Below are positions 22,559 to 30,144 of a stretch of DNA of 34,465 nucleotides, piece by piece. This DNA comes from Chloroflexota bacterium (lineage in GTDB: Bacteria > Chloroflexota > Anaerolineae > Aggregatilineales > Phototrophicaceae). The notes under the pieces are model-generated. The model searched no databases and was not told where the DNA came from. It saw only the letters and a list, made by a program, of their open reading frames with translations. The first letter of the stretch is position 1; every line of letters begins with the position of its first letter. The translations under genes were made by a program, and so were the position numbers. The stretch lies in contig JAPOOU010000075.1 of NCBI GenBank assembly GCA_026713245.1, forward strand, positions 1 through 34,465, in the 5' to 3' direction.

Positions 22559-23350
22559 ATGTTAAGTCAAGAACAGATTGATTTCTTTCACGAGAACGGA
22601 TTTCTGCGCATCCCGCAGGTCTACTCTGAAGACGAAATCAGCCAAATGTCGGATAGCCTCGACCGTTTGATCGAGGATTGGGCTTTGACTAGCCCGGGCT
22701 GGTCTGGCCCGTGGCGCGATGTTTATTTGGACGAAGCAGTCGAAAAGCAGGTCAAGCTAACCGCCATGCACGACCTGCACCTGTACTCCGACGCCTGGAT
22801 GCGCGCGGTGACCAATACCAAGCTGGCGACGGCGCTTTCCCAACTACTGGAGTCGAGCGTCGAATTGCACCACACAACCATGCATATCAAGCCGCCGCAG
22901 ACCGGTCATCCCTTCCCTATGCATCAAGACTCTCCCTTCTACGAACATACCGATGGACGCTTTATCGATACGCTGGTGCACCTGGACGACACCTTCCACG
23001 AAAACGGAGAAATCCGTTTCCTGGTTGGTTCTCATAAGAGGGGCAAGCTCCCGCATATTCTCAAGAATCCGGATGGTACAGCCTGCTCGCCGCACCTCAA
23101 TACGGACGAATACAAACTGGAAGACACCGTGCCCGTGCCGGCCAAGCGCGGTGACGTGGTCGTCTTCCATATCTACTGCATCCATGGCTCGTACATCAAT
23201 CAAACCACAGAGCCGCGCCGAATGGTGCGTATGGGTTATCGCGATCCGCATAACGATCAGGTGGCTGGACAGAGCAATGAACGCCCCGGCTTGATCGTAA
23301 AAGGGTACCGTGAACGCCGTGGCGACGAAGAATTGTTGAAACAAACATAG
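22559..23350 (+). CDS. Phytanoyl-CoA dioxygenase (PhyH) family protein
   Basis: This 263-residue protein is a non-haem Fe(II)/2-oxoglutarate dioxygenase of the PhyH/ectoine-hydroxylase type. It would hydroxylate or oxidatively cut a small substrate. Seen: 'FFHENGFLRIP' at the start, typical of PhyH; the iron ligands H122 and D124 in 'PMHQDSPFYEH' and H209 in 'CIHGSYINQT'; and Arg220, placed to bind 2-oxoglutarate. The ATG at 22559 has 'GAGGGAGTTGCG' before it. It is separated from the importer by a terminator and stands 15 bp before the ROK gene, so it probably opens the catabolic transcript. Possible roles are the oxidation of a sugar ring substituent or of an aglycone. The substrate is not readable from sequence. 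Confidence 0.9.
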   Translation: MLSQEQIDFFHENGFLRIPQVYSEDEISQMSDSLDRLIEDWALTSPGWSGPWRDVYLDEAVEKQVKLTAMHDLHLYSDAWMRAVTNTKLATALSQLLESSVELHHTTMHIKPPQTGHPFPMHQDSPFYEHTDGRFIDTLVHLDDTFHENGEIRFLVGSHKRGKLPHILKNPDGTACSPHLNTDEYKLEDTVPVPAKRGDVVVFHIYCIHGSYINQTTEPRRMVRMGYRDPHNDQVAGQSNERPGLIVKGYRERRGDEELLKQT

Positions 23351-23365
23351 CTGGCAAGGTCATAG

Positions 23366-24271
23366 GTGAGCGACTGGGTTTCCGCGTGCGTCGTCGGCGT
23401 CGATATCGGCGGCAGCAAGATCAGCGCAGGTTTGGTGACGCCAGAAGGCGAGATCTTGCGGACCCGCTCAGTCGCTACTCCCGCAACGCCGTCAGCGATC
23501 CTGGCTGAAGTCAAGCAACTGTGTCATGAGTTGAGCGCCAGTTTCCAGGGCGAGATCGTCGCCATCGGGATTGGTAGCGCCGGCATAGTTGACAGCGAGA
23601 GTGGACACGTGATCCACGCCAATGACAACCTGCCCGGCTGGACCGGCACGCATTTGTCCGCGCTCGAGATTGGCGATGGCCTACCCGTCCTGGCCGAGAA
23701 CGACGCGCGCGCCCTGTCATACGGCGAGGCGAGAATGGGCGCTGGCCGGGACTATTCGTCGTTGCTCTGCGTCACGGTTGGAACGGGCATCGGCGGCGGC
23801 ATCATCCTCGATGGCGAGATTTGGCGCGGCCCAAACTACAGCGCTGGCGAAATCGGCTATCTGGTGGTCGGCTGGGATGGGGACAAACCGATCATCCTTG
23901 ATCAATTCGTCTCGGGACCCGGTATTGAACGCGCGTACCGGGCGTCCACGGGAGCGGCAGATCGCGTGCCTCTTACTGAAATCACTCGCCGCGCCTATGG
24001 GGGCGAGCTGGCCGCGGCGCAGACCATAGAAGACAAAGCTCGGCAACTTGGCATCGTACTGGGCGGTTTCGTCGCGGCGGTCAATCCGGCTGCGCTGGTG
24101 CTCGGCGGCGGCGTTTCGCAAATCGGCGAGCTTTGGTGGGGCGCGCTGGAAGCGGCGTTCCGCGAGAGTGTGCCGTCACTTCTGCGTTCGACGCCGATAT
24201 TGCCGGCGAAGCTGGGCGCCGAGGCGGTGCTGCTGGGCGCGGCCTTGCTGGCTTGGGACAAAATGGCGTGA
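23366..24271 (+). CDS. ROK-family sugar kinase, zinc motif missing
   Basis: This 301-residue protein is a ROK-family member, which are ATP-dependent hexose or amino-sugar kinases or, with an HTH, repressors. There is no HTH, so it is an enzyme. Seen: phosphate-1 'VGVDIGGSKI' (13-16 = DIGG), the catalytic Asp113 in 'ENDARALSYGEA', and phosphate-2 'VTVGTGIGGGIILDG'. Odd: the usual 'GEIGH' His is Tyr165 ('GEIGYLVV') and the CxCGxxGCxE zinc-binding motif is missing; 'GWDGDKPIILDQFVSGPGIE' takes its place. The start is a GTG at 23366 with 'CAAGGTCATAG' before it. The ATG of the next gene overlaps the stop. With NanE two genes on, N-acetylmannosamine kinase is the likely role, but a different amino sugar is possible. 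Confidence 0.87.
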   Translation: MSDWVSACVVGVDIGGSKISAGLVTPEGEILRTRSVATPATPSAILAEVKQLCHELSASFQGEIVAIGIGSAGIVDSESGHVIHANDNLPGWTGTHLSALEIGDGLPVLAENDARALSYGEARMGAGRDYSSLLCVTVGTGIGGGIILDGEIWRGPNYSAGEIGYLVVGWDGDKPIILDQFVSGPGIERAYRASTGAADRVPLTEITRRAYGGELAAAQTIEDKARQLGIVLGGFVAAVNPAALVLGGGVSQIGELWWGALEAAFRESVPSLLRSTPILPAKLGAEAVLLGAALLAWDKMA

Positions 24272-25734
24272 TGAAACTCGGCTTGATCCCGCTCGACGAA
24301 CGCCCGGCCTGCGCGCGTTATCCGCAAATGATTGGCGACATCGCTGGCGTGAAAGTGCTGTTGCCGCCGGCTACGGCCCTCAGTCACTTTCGTGAAGCCG
24401 GCGACTGCCTGGCGATCGCCGGCTGGCTGCGCGAGAACGCCAGCGAACTTGACGCCCTTGTCGTATCGATTGAGATGCTGGCCTGCGGCGGACTGATAGC
24501 GTCGCGCATCACTGACGACGCGACGGCCGCGCTCCTGAGCCGCCTTGAGATTCTACGCGAGTTGAAGCGGGGCCATCCGCAACTGCGTATCTATGGCTTC
24601 AATCTCATCGCTCGTATTTCCGGCAATCCCGACAGCGTCGCGGAACCAAGTTACTGGAGCGAATCGGGTCCGCAGATCTATCGCTATTCAAAGGCCTACG
24701 ACGCGCGCCGTTGGGGAGATGGGCCCGCGCCGCAGCGAGAGCAGCTAAACGAAGGTCATTTGCTGGATGTTCTTCGCCGACGACTGCGCAATCATATCGT
24801 TAATCTGGCTGTTCTGGATTTGTTGGCAGAGGACGTCTTTGACCTCTTGGTGATAAGCTCTGACGATACGAGCGAGTATGGCTTTGGCACGCGCGAAAAA
24901 ATCTGGATTCAAGAGTGGGTAGATCGGCGCGGCGGCGACGAAAGCTTGCATGTGTACCCGGGCGCGGATGAGGTGGCTTCAGCGCTGCTGGCGCGCGCGC
25001 TTGTCGATTTTATCGGCGAAGCGCCGCGCTTCTATACACATTATGCGATCGAGGCGGATAAAGAGCGGACCGCTCCTTTTGAGGACGGCCCGGTATGCTT
25101 GACCCTGGAGCGGCAGATCCGCGCTGTTGGCGCAACACAAGTTGATGACATAGATGCTGCCGATATGGTCGTAGCCGTCAATCCACCCGCGCCGAGCGCA
25201 CGATCGTACTTTCATCCGGACCAGGCAGAGAGTGAACGAAACTATCGGGGTGACGCTCTCGTAGACCTTGCCGAGCAGATCGGGTGCTGGATTAACGAAG
25301 GACGCCGCGTCATCGTCTGTGACCTGGCGTATCCCAATGGCAGCGACCCGGTGTTGATCGAGGCGCTGCAGCAAAAGATTCGGCTCCGGGATTTAGCAGC
25401 CTACGGCGGTTGGAATACCGCAGGCAACACTATCGGAGTGGCCCTTGCGCAGGGCATTGCGCAAAGTTGCGAATGCAACGAAGAAGCGGCGCTGCGATTC
25501 CTCACGCATCGTTTTGTAGAGGACTTCTGCTTTATGCACCGAGTCCGCCCGACCATGAATGCCAACATGTCCCGCTACGATGATACGACCGAGGCAGCAA
25601 TGATCGATCTTGTGAGCCAGGGATTGAATGAGCAAATCCGGCATTTGTCCGGTCTTGGCGCTTGGCAGGTGAGTAATGTTCGCTTGCCCATGAAGCGCCG
25701 CTTTGAAGTCGACTTTGAGCTGGAGCGCATATGA
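24271..25734 (+). CDS. DUF4127 family protein
   Basis: This 487-residue protein belongs to DUF4127, whose function is not established. The start 'MKLGLIPLDERPACARYPQ' with 'PLDERP' is the family's mark. No signal peptide or membrane helix is seen, so it is cytosolic. Conserved-looking stretches are 'LDALVVSIEMLACGGLIASRI', 'ISSDDTSEYGFGTREK' and 'GWNTAGNTIGVALAQGIAQS' in part, with Asp, Glu and Ser/Thr residues that could form an active site. The track start at 24133 would overlap the kinase gene by 139 nt; the ATG at 24271 (overlap TGATG) is right. It sits between kinase and epimerase, overlapping the latter by 4 nt (ATGA), so the three are made together. I infer a step on the same sugar, such as removal of a modification. 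Confidence 0.88.
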   Translation: MKLGLIPLDERPACARYPQMIGDIAGVKVLLPPATALSHFREAGDCLAIAGWLRENASELDALVVSIEMLACGGLIASRITDDATAALLSRLEILRELKRGHPQLRIYGFNLIARISGNPDSVAEPSYWSESGPQIYRYSKAYDARRWGDGPAPQREQLNEGHLLDVLRRRLRNHIVNLAVLDLLAEDVFDLLVISSDDTSEYGFGTREKIWIQEWVDRRGGDESLHVYPGADEVASALLARALVDFIGEAPRFYTHYAIEADKERTAPFEDGPVCLTLERQIRAVGATQVDDIDAADMVVAVNPPAPSARSYFHPDQAESERNYRGDALVDLAEQIGCWINEGRRVIVCDLAYPNGSDPVLIEALQQKIRLRDLAAYGGWNTAGNTIGVALAQGIAQSCECNEEAALRFLTHRFVEDFCFMHRVRPTMNANMSRYDDTTEAAMIDLVSQGLNEQIRHLSGLGAWQVSNVRLPMKRRFEVDFELERI

Positions 25735-26423
25735 ACGCCGACGCCTTCCTGGCCGCCGTCAAAGGCAAGCTGATCGTATCCTGTCAGGCGCTGGAGGATG
25801 AACCGCTGCACGGCGCGTCAATCATGGCGAAGATGGCGACGGCGGCGAAAATCGGCGGCGCGGCGGCCATCCGCGCCAACAGCCCGGCCGATATCCGCGC
25901 GATCAAGGAAGCGGTCGATCTGCCGGTGATCGGTCTTTATAAACGCGGGGGCAGCGGCGTATTCATCACGCCGACGTTTGATGACGCGGCGGCTGTTGCC
26001 GAAGCGGGCGCCGATATCATCGCTCTCGATTGCACGGATCGTCCGCGTCCCGACGGCATGCGCTTGCGCGATTTGCTGGCGCGCATCCAAAACGAAATCG
26101 GCAAGCCCACCTTCGCCGATGTATCGGCGCTGGAGCAAGCGCAGGCGGCAGTGGAATATGGCGTTGCCATGGCGGGACCGACTTTGTCCGGTTATACCGA
26201 TGCCCGTCCCATGACTAGCGAGCCCGACTTTGAGTTGCTGGGGGCGATGGTCGCTGCCCTGCCAATCCCGGTGATCGCCGAAGGTCGGATTCATACGCCG
26301 CAACAGGCGCGGCAGGCGCTGGATTTCGGCGCTTGGGCGGTGGTGGTAGGATCGGCCGTCACGAGGCCCCGGACCATAACGGCACGCTTTGTAGCGGCGC
26401 TAATGGATGAGGTCCCATGTTAA
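25731..26423 (+). CDS. nanE: N-acetylmannosamine-6-phosphate 2-epimerase (NanE type)
   Basis: This 230-residue TIM barrel converts ManNAc-6-phosphate to GlcNAc-6-phosphate in amino-sugar and sialic-acid breakdown. Seen: 'LIVSCQALEDEPLHGASIMAKMA' near the start, the catalytic Lys in 'VIGLYKRGG', 'VFITPTFDDAA', 'DIIALDCTDRPRPDG' (family form 'ALDAT.R.RPDG'), 'ADVSALEQAQ', 'AGPTLSGYT', and the phosphate site 'AEGRIHTPQQA' with 'AVVVGSAVTRP'. Length and motif order are normal. The ATG overlaps the DUF4127 stop by 4 nt. No lyase (NanA) or GlcNAc-6-phosphate deacetylase (NagA) is in the window, so those steps lie elsewhere or the imported sugar enters at ManNAc. This gene is the best clue to the pathway. 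Confidence 0.93.
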   Translation: MNADAFLAAVKGKLIVSCQALEDEPLHGASIMAKMATAAKIGGAAAIRANSPADIRAIKEAVDLPVIGLYKRGGSGVFITPTFDDAAAVAEAGADIIALDCTDRPRPDGMRLRDLLARIQNEIGKPTFADVSALEQAQAAVEYGVAMAGPTLSGYTDARPMTSEPDFELLGAMVAALPIPVIAEGRIHTPQQARQALDFGAWAVVVGSAVTRPRTITARFVAALMDEVPC

Positions 26424-26446
26424 CCCAGACTTGTATTGATCGAATG

Positions 26447-26540
26447 CGGCCGCTCGGCGCGTAACCGGCGAAAAGGCCCCAGGAATGTCGCGCTTGCGCA
26501 TAATCGCAAGCCTTCTCGTCGCATGCGCGACGCGGTTTAC
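26447..26540 (+). repeat. Dispersed intergenic repeat, copy 2
   Basis: It fills the gap between nanE and the next oxidoreductase gene. It has the shared blocks 'CGCTCGGCGCGTAACCGGCGA' (in part), 'CCAGGAATGTCGCGCT' and 'AAGCCTTCTCGTCGCATG'. In this copy CTTGCG (26493-26498) and CGCAAG (26505-26510) form a clean hairpin. The ribosome site of the next gene starts right after it. Confidence 0.75.
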
Positions 26541-26558
26541 GCTAATAGGAGGGAAAGT

Positions 26559-27590
26559 ATGAAAACGCTTGGTTTCCTCGGTGTGGCGCACATCCACACG
26601 CCGGGTTTTGTCAACAGAATTAACGAACGCGCCGATGCGTTCCGCGTCAAGGCGGTTTGGGATAATCAGCCGGAGAGGGCGCGTATCGCCGCGGGTCATC
26701 TGAACAACTGCGCGGTCACGGATGTCGATGCGATCGTGAATGACGACGAGATTGATGCCGTCATCGTCTGTTCGGAGACGGCGCTGCACCGCGAACTGGT
26801 AGAAGCTGCGGCGGCGGCCGGCAAAGACATGTTCGTGGAAAAACCGCTGGGCATCAAAGCCAGTGACGCCTATGCTATGCGGAATGCGATCGACGATGCC
26901 GGCGTGATCTTCCAGATCGGGCATTTCATGCGCGGCTTTCCCGCTTATCGTTTCATCAAAAAACTTATTGATGAAGGGACGCTTGGCGCGATCACGCGTA
27001 TCCGCCATAGCAATGTACATCAAGGCGCTATCGCGGGCATTTTTGACGCTGGCAATGGCTGGTACGATGACGGCTGGCTCTGGATGACGGATATGGAGAG
27101 ATCGGGTATGGGCGGCTTTGGCGATCTGGGCGCGCATTCCCTGGATATCCTGATGTGGCTGATGGGCGATGTCCAGTCCGTCACGGCGCAGATGGATTCG
27201 CTGCTGGGTAAGTACCCCTGCGACGAATATGGCGAAGGCATGCTGCGCTTCGCTAATGGCGCGATCGGGACATTGGCGGCGGGCTGGGTTGATCTGGCGC
27301 GCACTATGCCCATCCATGTCACCGGCGCCGAGGGCGTCGCCTATGTCGATGATGACAAATTGTATGTAAAATCCGATAATCTGCCGGGGGCGGACGGCCG
27401 CGAATGGAAGGATCTGCCGGACGCGCTGCCGCACGCATTCGAGCTGTTCCTCCATGCGATTAACGGAGCGGACGCACCGCTGATTTCGGCGAAGGAAGCG
27501 GCTGACCGCACAGCCGTGATGGAAGCTTTTTATCAAGCTGCGGAATCGAATGCCTGGGTTCAGCCTCAAACATCAAAAAAGGAGCGATAG
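26559..27590 (+). CDS. Gfo/Idh/MocA oxidoreductase (atypical nucleotide motif)
   Basis: This 343-residue protein is an NAD(P)-dependent oxidoreductase of the Gfo/Idh/MocA family. Seen: the 'VEKPLG' motif with its catalytic Lys ('DMFVEKPLGIKAS'), 'GVIFQIGHFMRG', and in the second domain 'GGFGDLGAHSLDILMWLMG', where His acts in catalysis. Odd: the N-terminal loop reads 'LGFLGVAHIHTPGF' instead of GxGxxG, so the dinucleotide may sit differently, or the protein may use a tightly bound cofactor. The track adds 41 codons that run through a repeat; the ATG at 26559 with 'AGGAGGGAAAGT' is clear. The next oxidoreductase follows 3 bp after its stop. I infer a role on the imported sugar, for example a redox-neutral epimerisation or deglycosylation. 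Confidence 0.9.
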   Translation: MKTLGFLGVAHIHTPGFVNRINERADAFRVKAVWDNQPERARIAAGHLNNCAVTDVDAIVNDDEIDAVIVCSETALHRELVEAAAAAGKDMFVEKPLGIKASDAYAMRNAIDDAGVIFQIGHFMRGFPAYRFIKKLIDEGTLGAITRIRHSNVHQGAIAGIFDAGNGWYDDGWLWMTDMERSGMGGFGDLGAHSLDILMWLMGDVQSVTAQMDSLLGKYPCDEYGEGMLRFANGAIGTLAAGWVDLARTMPIHVTGAEGVAYVDDDKLYVKSDNLPGADGREWKDLPDALPHAFELFLHAINGADAPLISAKEAADRTAVMEAFYQAAESNAWVQPQTSKKER

Positions 27591-27593
27591 AAC

Positions 27594-28649
27594 ATGAGCA
27601 CATTGAAAGTGGGTGTGATTGGCGTAGGCGGGATCGCCCGCACGCATATGCCGGGTTGGGAAGCGTCGCCGCATGCAGAAGTGGTGGCCGGCGCTGATCT
27701 GGCGCCCGAGGCGCTGGAACAATGGGGCAGTCAGTGGAATGTGACTAAACTGGAGACCGATAGCGCCGCCGTCATAAACGACCCGGATATCGATATCATC
27801 GATGTCTGCACCCCCAATATGTATCACGCCCCTTTGTCCATCGCCGCGCTGGAGGCGGGCAAGCACGTCATCTGCGAAAAGCCGCTGGCGCCCACCCCGG
27901 GCGATGTCCAGCGCATGATTGAGGCGCGCGACAAATCCGGCAAGATGCTGATGACCGCGCAGCATTTTCGCTTTGCAGGCACATCCAAAGCGCTGAAGGC
28001 GGAGATTGACGCGGGCGCGCTGGGCGAGATCTATCATGCCCGCAGTTGGATGCTGCGCCGCTCTGGCATCCCCACCAGCCTCGCCTTCCTCGCCAGCAAG
28101 CATAGCGGCGGCGGAGCCTGCATTGATATCGGCGTGCACATCCTCGATTTGACACTCTGGATGATGGGCAATCCCGAGCCGGTCTCGGTTACCGGCGTCG
28201 CGCGCAGAGAGCTCGCCAGCAACCCCATGGCATTCGGTCGCTGGCCACGGCATGGACGCATTCCCGAAGGAATGGATGTCGAAGAAATGGCGATGGCTTT
28301 CATCCGCTTCGCAACCGGCGCGACATTGGTATTTGAAATATCCTGGTTGCTGCATCACGATATTGAAGGCGAAGATATGCAGATGTGGCTCTATGGCAGC
28401 AACGGCGGCTCGCATTGGCCCAAGTGCGAAGTTTACGACACCAACTACGACAGCATGCAGCTTTACAATCGCAAACTGAAACTGACGCAGAACGCCTCCG
28501 AGCCGCACGCGCAGGAATGTGTCGAATTCGCGCAGGCGATCGTCGAAAGCGCGCCGTCGCCGGTGCCGGCCGAGCAATCGCTGCAAGTGATGAAGATTCT
28601 CAACGGCATCTATGAAAGCCAGAAGACCGGCCGCGAGGTCATGTTGTAA
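27594..28649 (+). CDS. Gfo/Idh/MocA oxidoreductase
   Basis: This 351-residue protein is a typical family member. Seen: the Rossmann start 'KVGVIGVGGIARTHMPGW' with GxGGxA, 'DIIDVCTPNMYHAP', the catalytic 'CEKPLAPT' (EKP), 'AQHFRFAG', and 'GGGACIDIGVHILDLTLWMMG' carrying the catalytic Asp and His. The middle part has a long loop rich in Trp and His ('SWLLHHDIEGEDMQMWLYG') that would shape the sugar pocket. The ATG has 'AAAGGAGCGATAGAAC' before it, and the gene directly follows the other oxidoreductase, so the two may work in sequence or as partners. A clear terminator lies 18 bp after the stop, closing this long plus-strand block. Confidence 0.93.
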   Translation: MSTLKVGVIGVGGIARTHMPGWEASPHAEVVAGADLAPEALEQWGSQWNVTKLETDSAAVINDPDIDIIDVCTPNMYHAPLSIAALEAGKHVICEKPLAPTPGDVQRMIEARDKSGKMLMTAQHFRFAGTSKALKAEIDAGALGEIYHARSWMLRRSGIPTSLAFLASKHSGGGACIDIGVHILDLTLWMMGNPEPVSVTGVARRELASNPMAFGRWPRHGRIPEGMDVEEMAMAFIRFATGATLVFEISWLLHHDIEGEDMQMWLYGSNGGSHWPKCEVYDTNYDSMQLYNRKLKLTQNASEPHAQECVEFAQAIVESAPSPVPAEQSLQVMKILNGIYESQKTGREVML

Positions 28650-28666
28650 GCAAGATTGGGATTGAC

Positions 28667-28697
28667 GAGGGCGACCAGCCGGATCGCCCTCTTTATT
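28667..28697 (+). terminator. Rho-independent terminator
   Basis: GAGGGCGA (28667-28674) and TCGCCCTC (28684-28691) make a perfect 8-bp stem with a 9-nt loop, followed by TTTATT. It ends the catabolic operon. The lipoprotein start codon lies just 13 bp further. Confidence 0.85.
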
Positions 28698-28709
28698 GAA
28701 TGGTCAAAG

Positions 28710-29132
28710 ATGCTTATTCGAATCTGCTGTCTGGCGCTGGCGGCGATCTGGGTTGCCGGCTGCGGCAGGATGGCCATGCCAATCGAAAACAGCATGGATC
28801 AACCGACGGACAGTCCGCAGGTCGGACGCTGGACGCTCCAATACACGGGCGAATGCGCCGGGCGCGAATCGGAGACGATCCAGGTCACAGAGATGGACGA
28901 TGCCGAATTGGTCTTCGACGACTTTCATTTGCGTCGTAGCGCAGATGGAGTCTTCGCAGGCAGCGCTGATTTCATCGCGCCCATGCCCGCCGACGGTCGC
29001 GATGTCATCTACACCATCAGTTACGCATTTCGCGCAGTAGCGGATGGCAGTTTCTCCGGTATTGAGCAAATCACCGAAGGCGGCGGGCACTCGCTCGATT
29101 GTCCGATCGAACTGGTGTTTGTCGGGGAGTGA
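28710..29132 (+). CDS. Small lipoprotein, unknown function
   Basis: I do not recognise this 140-residue protein. Its start 'MLIRICCLALAAIWVAGCG' is a lipoprotein signal with the lipobox 'VAGC', so Cys18 would be lipid-modified and the rest held outside the membrane. The mature part, about 120 residues, begins with a short Pro/Ser/Asp linker and then looks all-beta ('GRWTLQYTGECAG', 'YTISYAFRAVADGSFSGIEQI'), with two more Cys that could pair. The track start at 28656 would put 18 residues before the signal; the ATG at 28710 is better. It converges on the sugar permease gene. It could be a binding or adhesion accessory for the importers around it, but nothing proves this. Confidence 0.75.
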   Translation: MLIRICCLALAAIWVAGCGRMAMPIENSMDQPTDSPQVGRWTLQYTGECAGRESETIQVTEMDDAELVFDDFHLRRSADGVFAGSADFIAPMPADGRDVIYTISYAFRAVADGSFSGIEQITEGGGHSLDCPIELVFVGE

Positions 29133-29180
29133 TGCGCGCGATTTGTCTTGCGCTGTGGGATGGCCGGAACCTTTGCCGTC

Positions 29181-29195
29181 TCGTCGCAGCGACGA
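29181..29195. terminator. Short hairpin between convergent genes
   Basis: TCGTCG (29181-29186), loop CAG, CGACGA (29190-29195). It lies between the lipoprotein gene and the oppositely oriented permease gene and could help both stop. There is no T-run. Confidence 0.3.
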
Positions 29196-29225
29196 AATCC
29201 CTTGAGCGACGATCAAATGGTAACC

Positions 29226-30113
29226 TCACTCCAGCCCGGTGCCGGTGATGGCTTGGACATAATAGCGCTGGAAGGGGATCACCAGCAGGATGGGCACGAT
29301 GGCGGCTATCATGGAGCCAGCCAGCAATTCGTTCCAGATCGTGCCATATTGTCCGATCGCCAGCGATATCTCGACCTGAACAACGCGCATCTCCTTGGTA
29401 GGCGCGACCAGCAGGGGCCAAAAGAAGCTATTCCACTGGCTGATGAACATCAGCAAGGCGGCTGCCACCAGGACCGGCTTGGAGATGGGCAAGATGATGC
29501 TGACCAGCACGCGCAGCCAGGTTGCCCCGTCTACGCGCGCGGCATCGATGAGCTCCTGCGGTATCTCGGCGAAGAACTGACGAAAAAGGAAGATCACCAG
29601 ACTGTTCGCCAGACCGGGTATCAGCAAGCCCTGCCAGGTGTTGATCCAGCCGAAGCTATTGACCAGGATGTAACGCGGTATGGCGGTCAGATCGACCGGC
29701 ACCATAAATGTGAGCAGGACAATTGTCAGGAAGAGCGCGTTCTTGCCGCGGAATTCGAAGCGCCCAAATGCGAAACCAGCCAGCGCGTTAACGCCGCCGC
29801 CGATAATGACGGTCGCAATCGCGAGAAAGAAGGTATTGCCAACCGCCCGTCCGAATCCTCGGTCGAACAAGTTGTCATAGGCTTCCAGCGTGAAGTCGAC
29901 CGGCAAGAGCGCGCGCCAGGAGAAGGGATAAGCGTATTCAAATACTTTATGATTCGGCGTGAAAGAAGCGGCCCCCGCCCACATCAGCGGCACAATGACG
30001 ATGCCAACGCCCAAGATCAACAGCGCATAGACGGCAAGGGACCGCGCATGATCGCGCCAGGGCTTGCTGCTCATTGCCGCCGCGGCTGCCGTTGACTTAG
30101 TGTGATTGGACAT
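29226..30113 (-). CDS. Sugar ABC transporter permease, MalG/UgpE type
   Basis: This 295-residue inner-membrane protein is one of the two permeases of a CUT1 carbohydrate importer. Seen: a cytoplasmic tail, first helix 'SLAVYALLILGVGIVIVPLM', about five more helices, and the EAA loop 'PQELIDAARVDGATWLRVLVSIILP', which binds the ATPase. The MalG-type tail ends in 'PFQRYYVQAITGTGLE'; the final 'Q.yyV.G.t.GavK'-like segment is typical. It starts 31 bp after the MalF-like stop. No sugar ATPase gene is nearby, so a shared MsmK/MalK-like ATPase elsewhere must serve this system. The sugar bound is not known. Confidence 0.93.
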   Translation of the reverse strand: MSNHTKSTAAAAAMSSKPWRDHARSLAVYALLILGVGIVIVPLMWAGAASFTPNHKVFEYAYPFSWRALLPVDFTLEAYDNLFDRGFGRAVGNTFFLAIATVIIGGGVNALAGFAFGRFEFRGKNALFLTIVLLTFMVPVDLTAIPRYILVNSFGWINTWQGLLIPGLANSLVIFLFRQFFAEIPQELIDAARVDGATWLRVLVSIILPISKPVLVAAALLMFISQWNSFFWPLLVAPTKEMRVVQVEISLAIGQYGTIWNELLAGSMIAAIVPILLVIPFQRYYVQAITGTGLE

Positions 30114-30144
30114 GTTATGAACCAGGCCGTACTTTCATCTTCAT

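Noticed and set aside
26400-27569. 389-residue minus ORF opposite the Gfo/Idh gene
   Set aside because: Shadow ORF; the plus strand has the EKP motif and a good ribosome site.
27573-28586. 337-residue minus ORF opposite the second Gfo/Idh gene
   Set aside because: Shadow ORF with rare-residue bias and no family features.
29148-30095. 315-residue plus ORF opposite the MalG-type permease
   Set aside because: Gln/Asp/Arg-rich translation typical of the strand opposite membrane helices; the minus strand has an EAA loop and helices.
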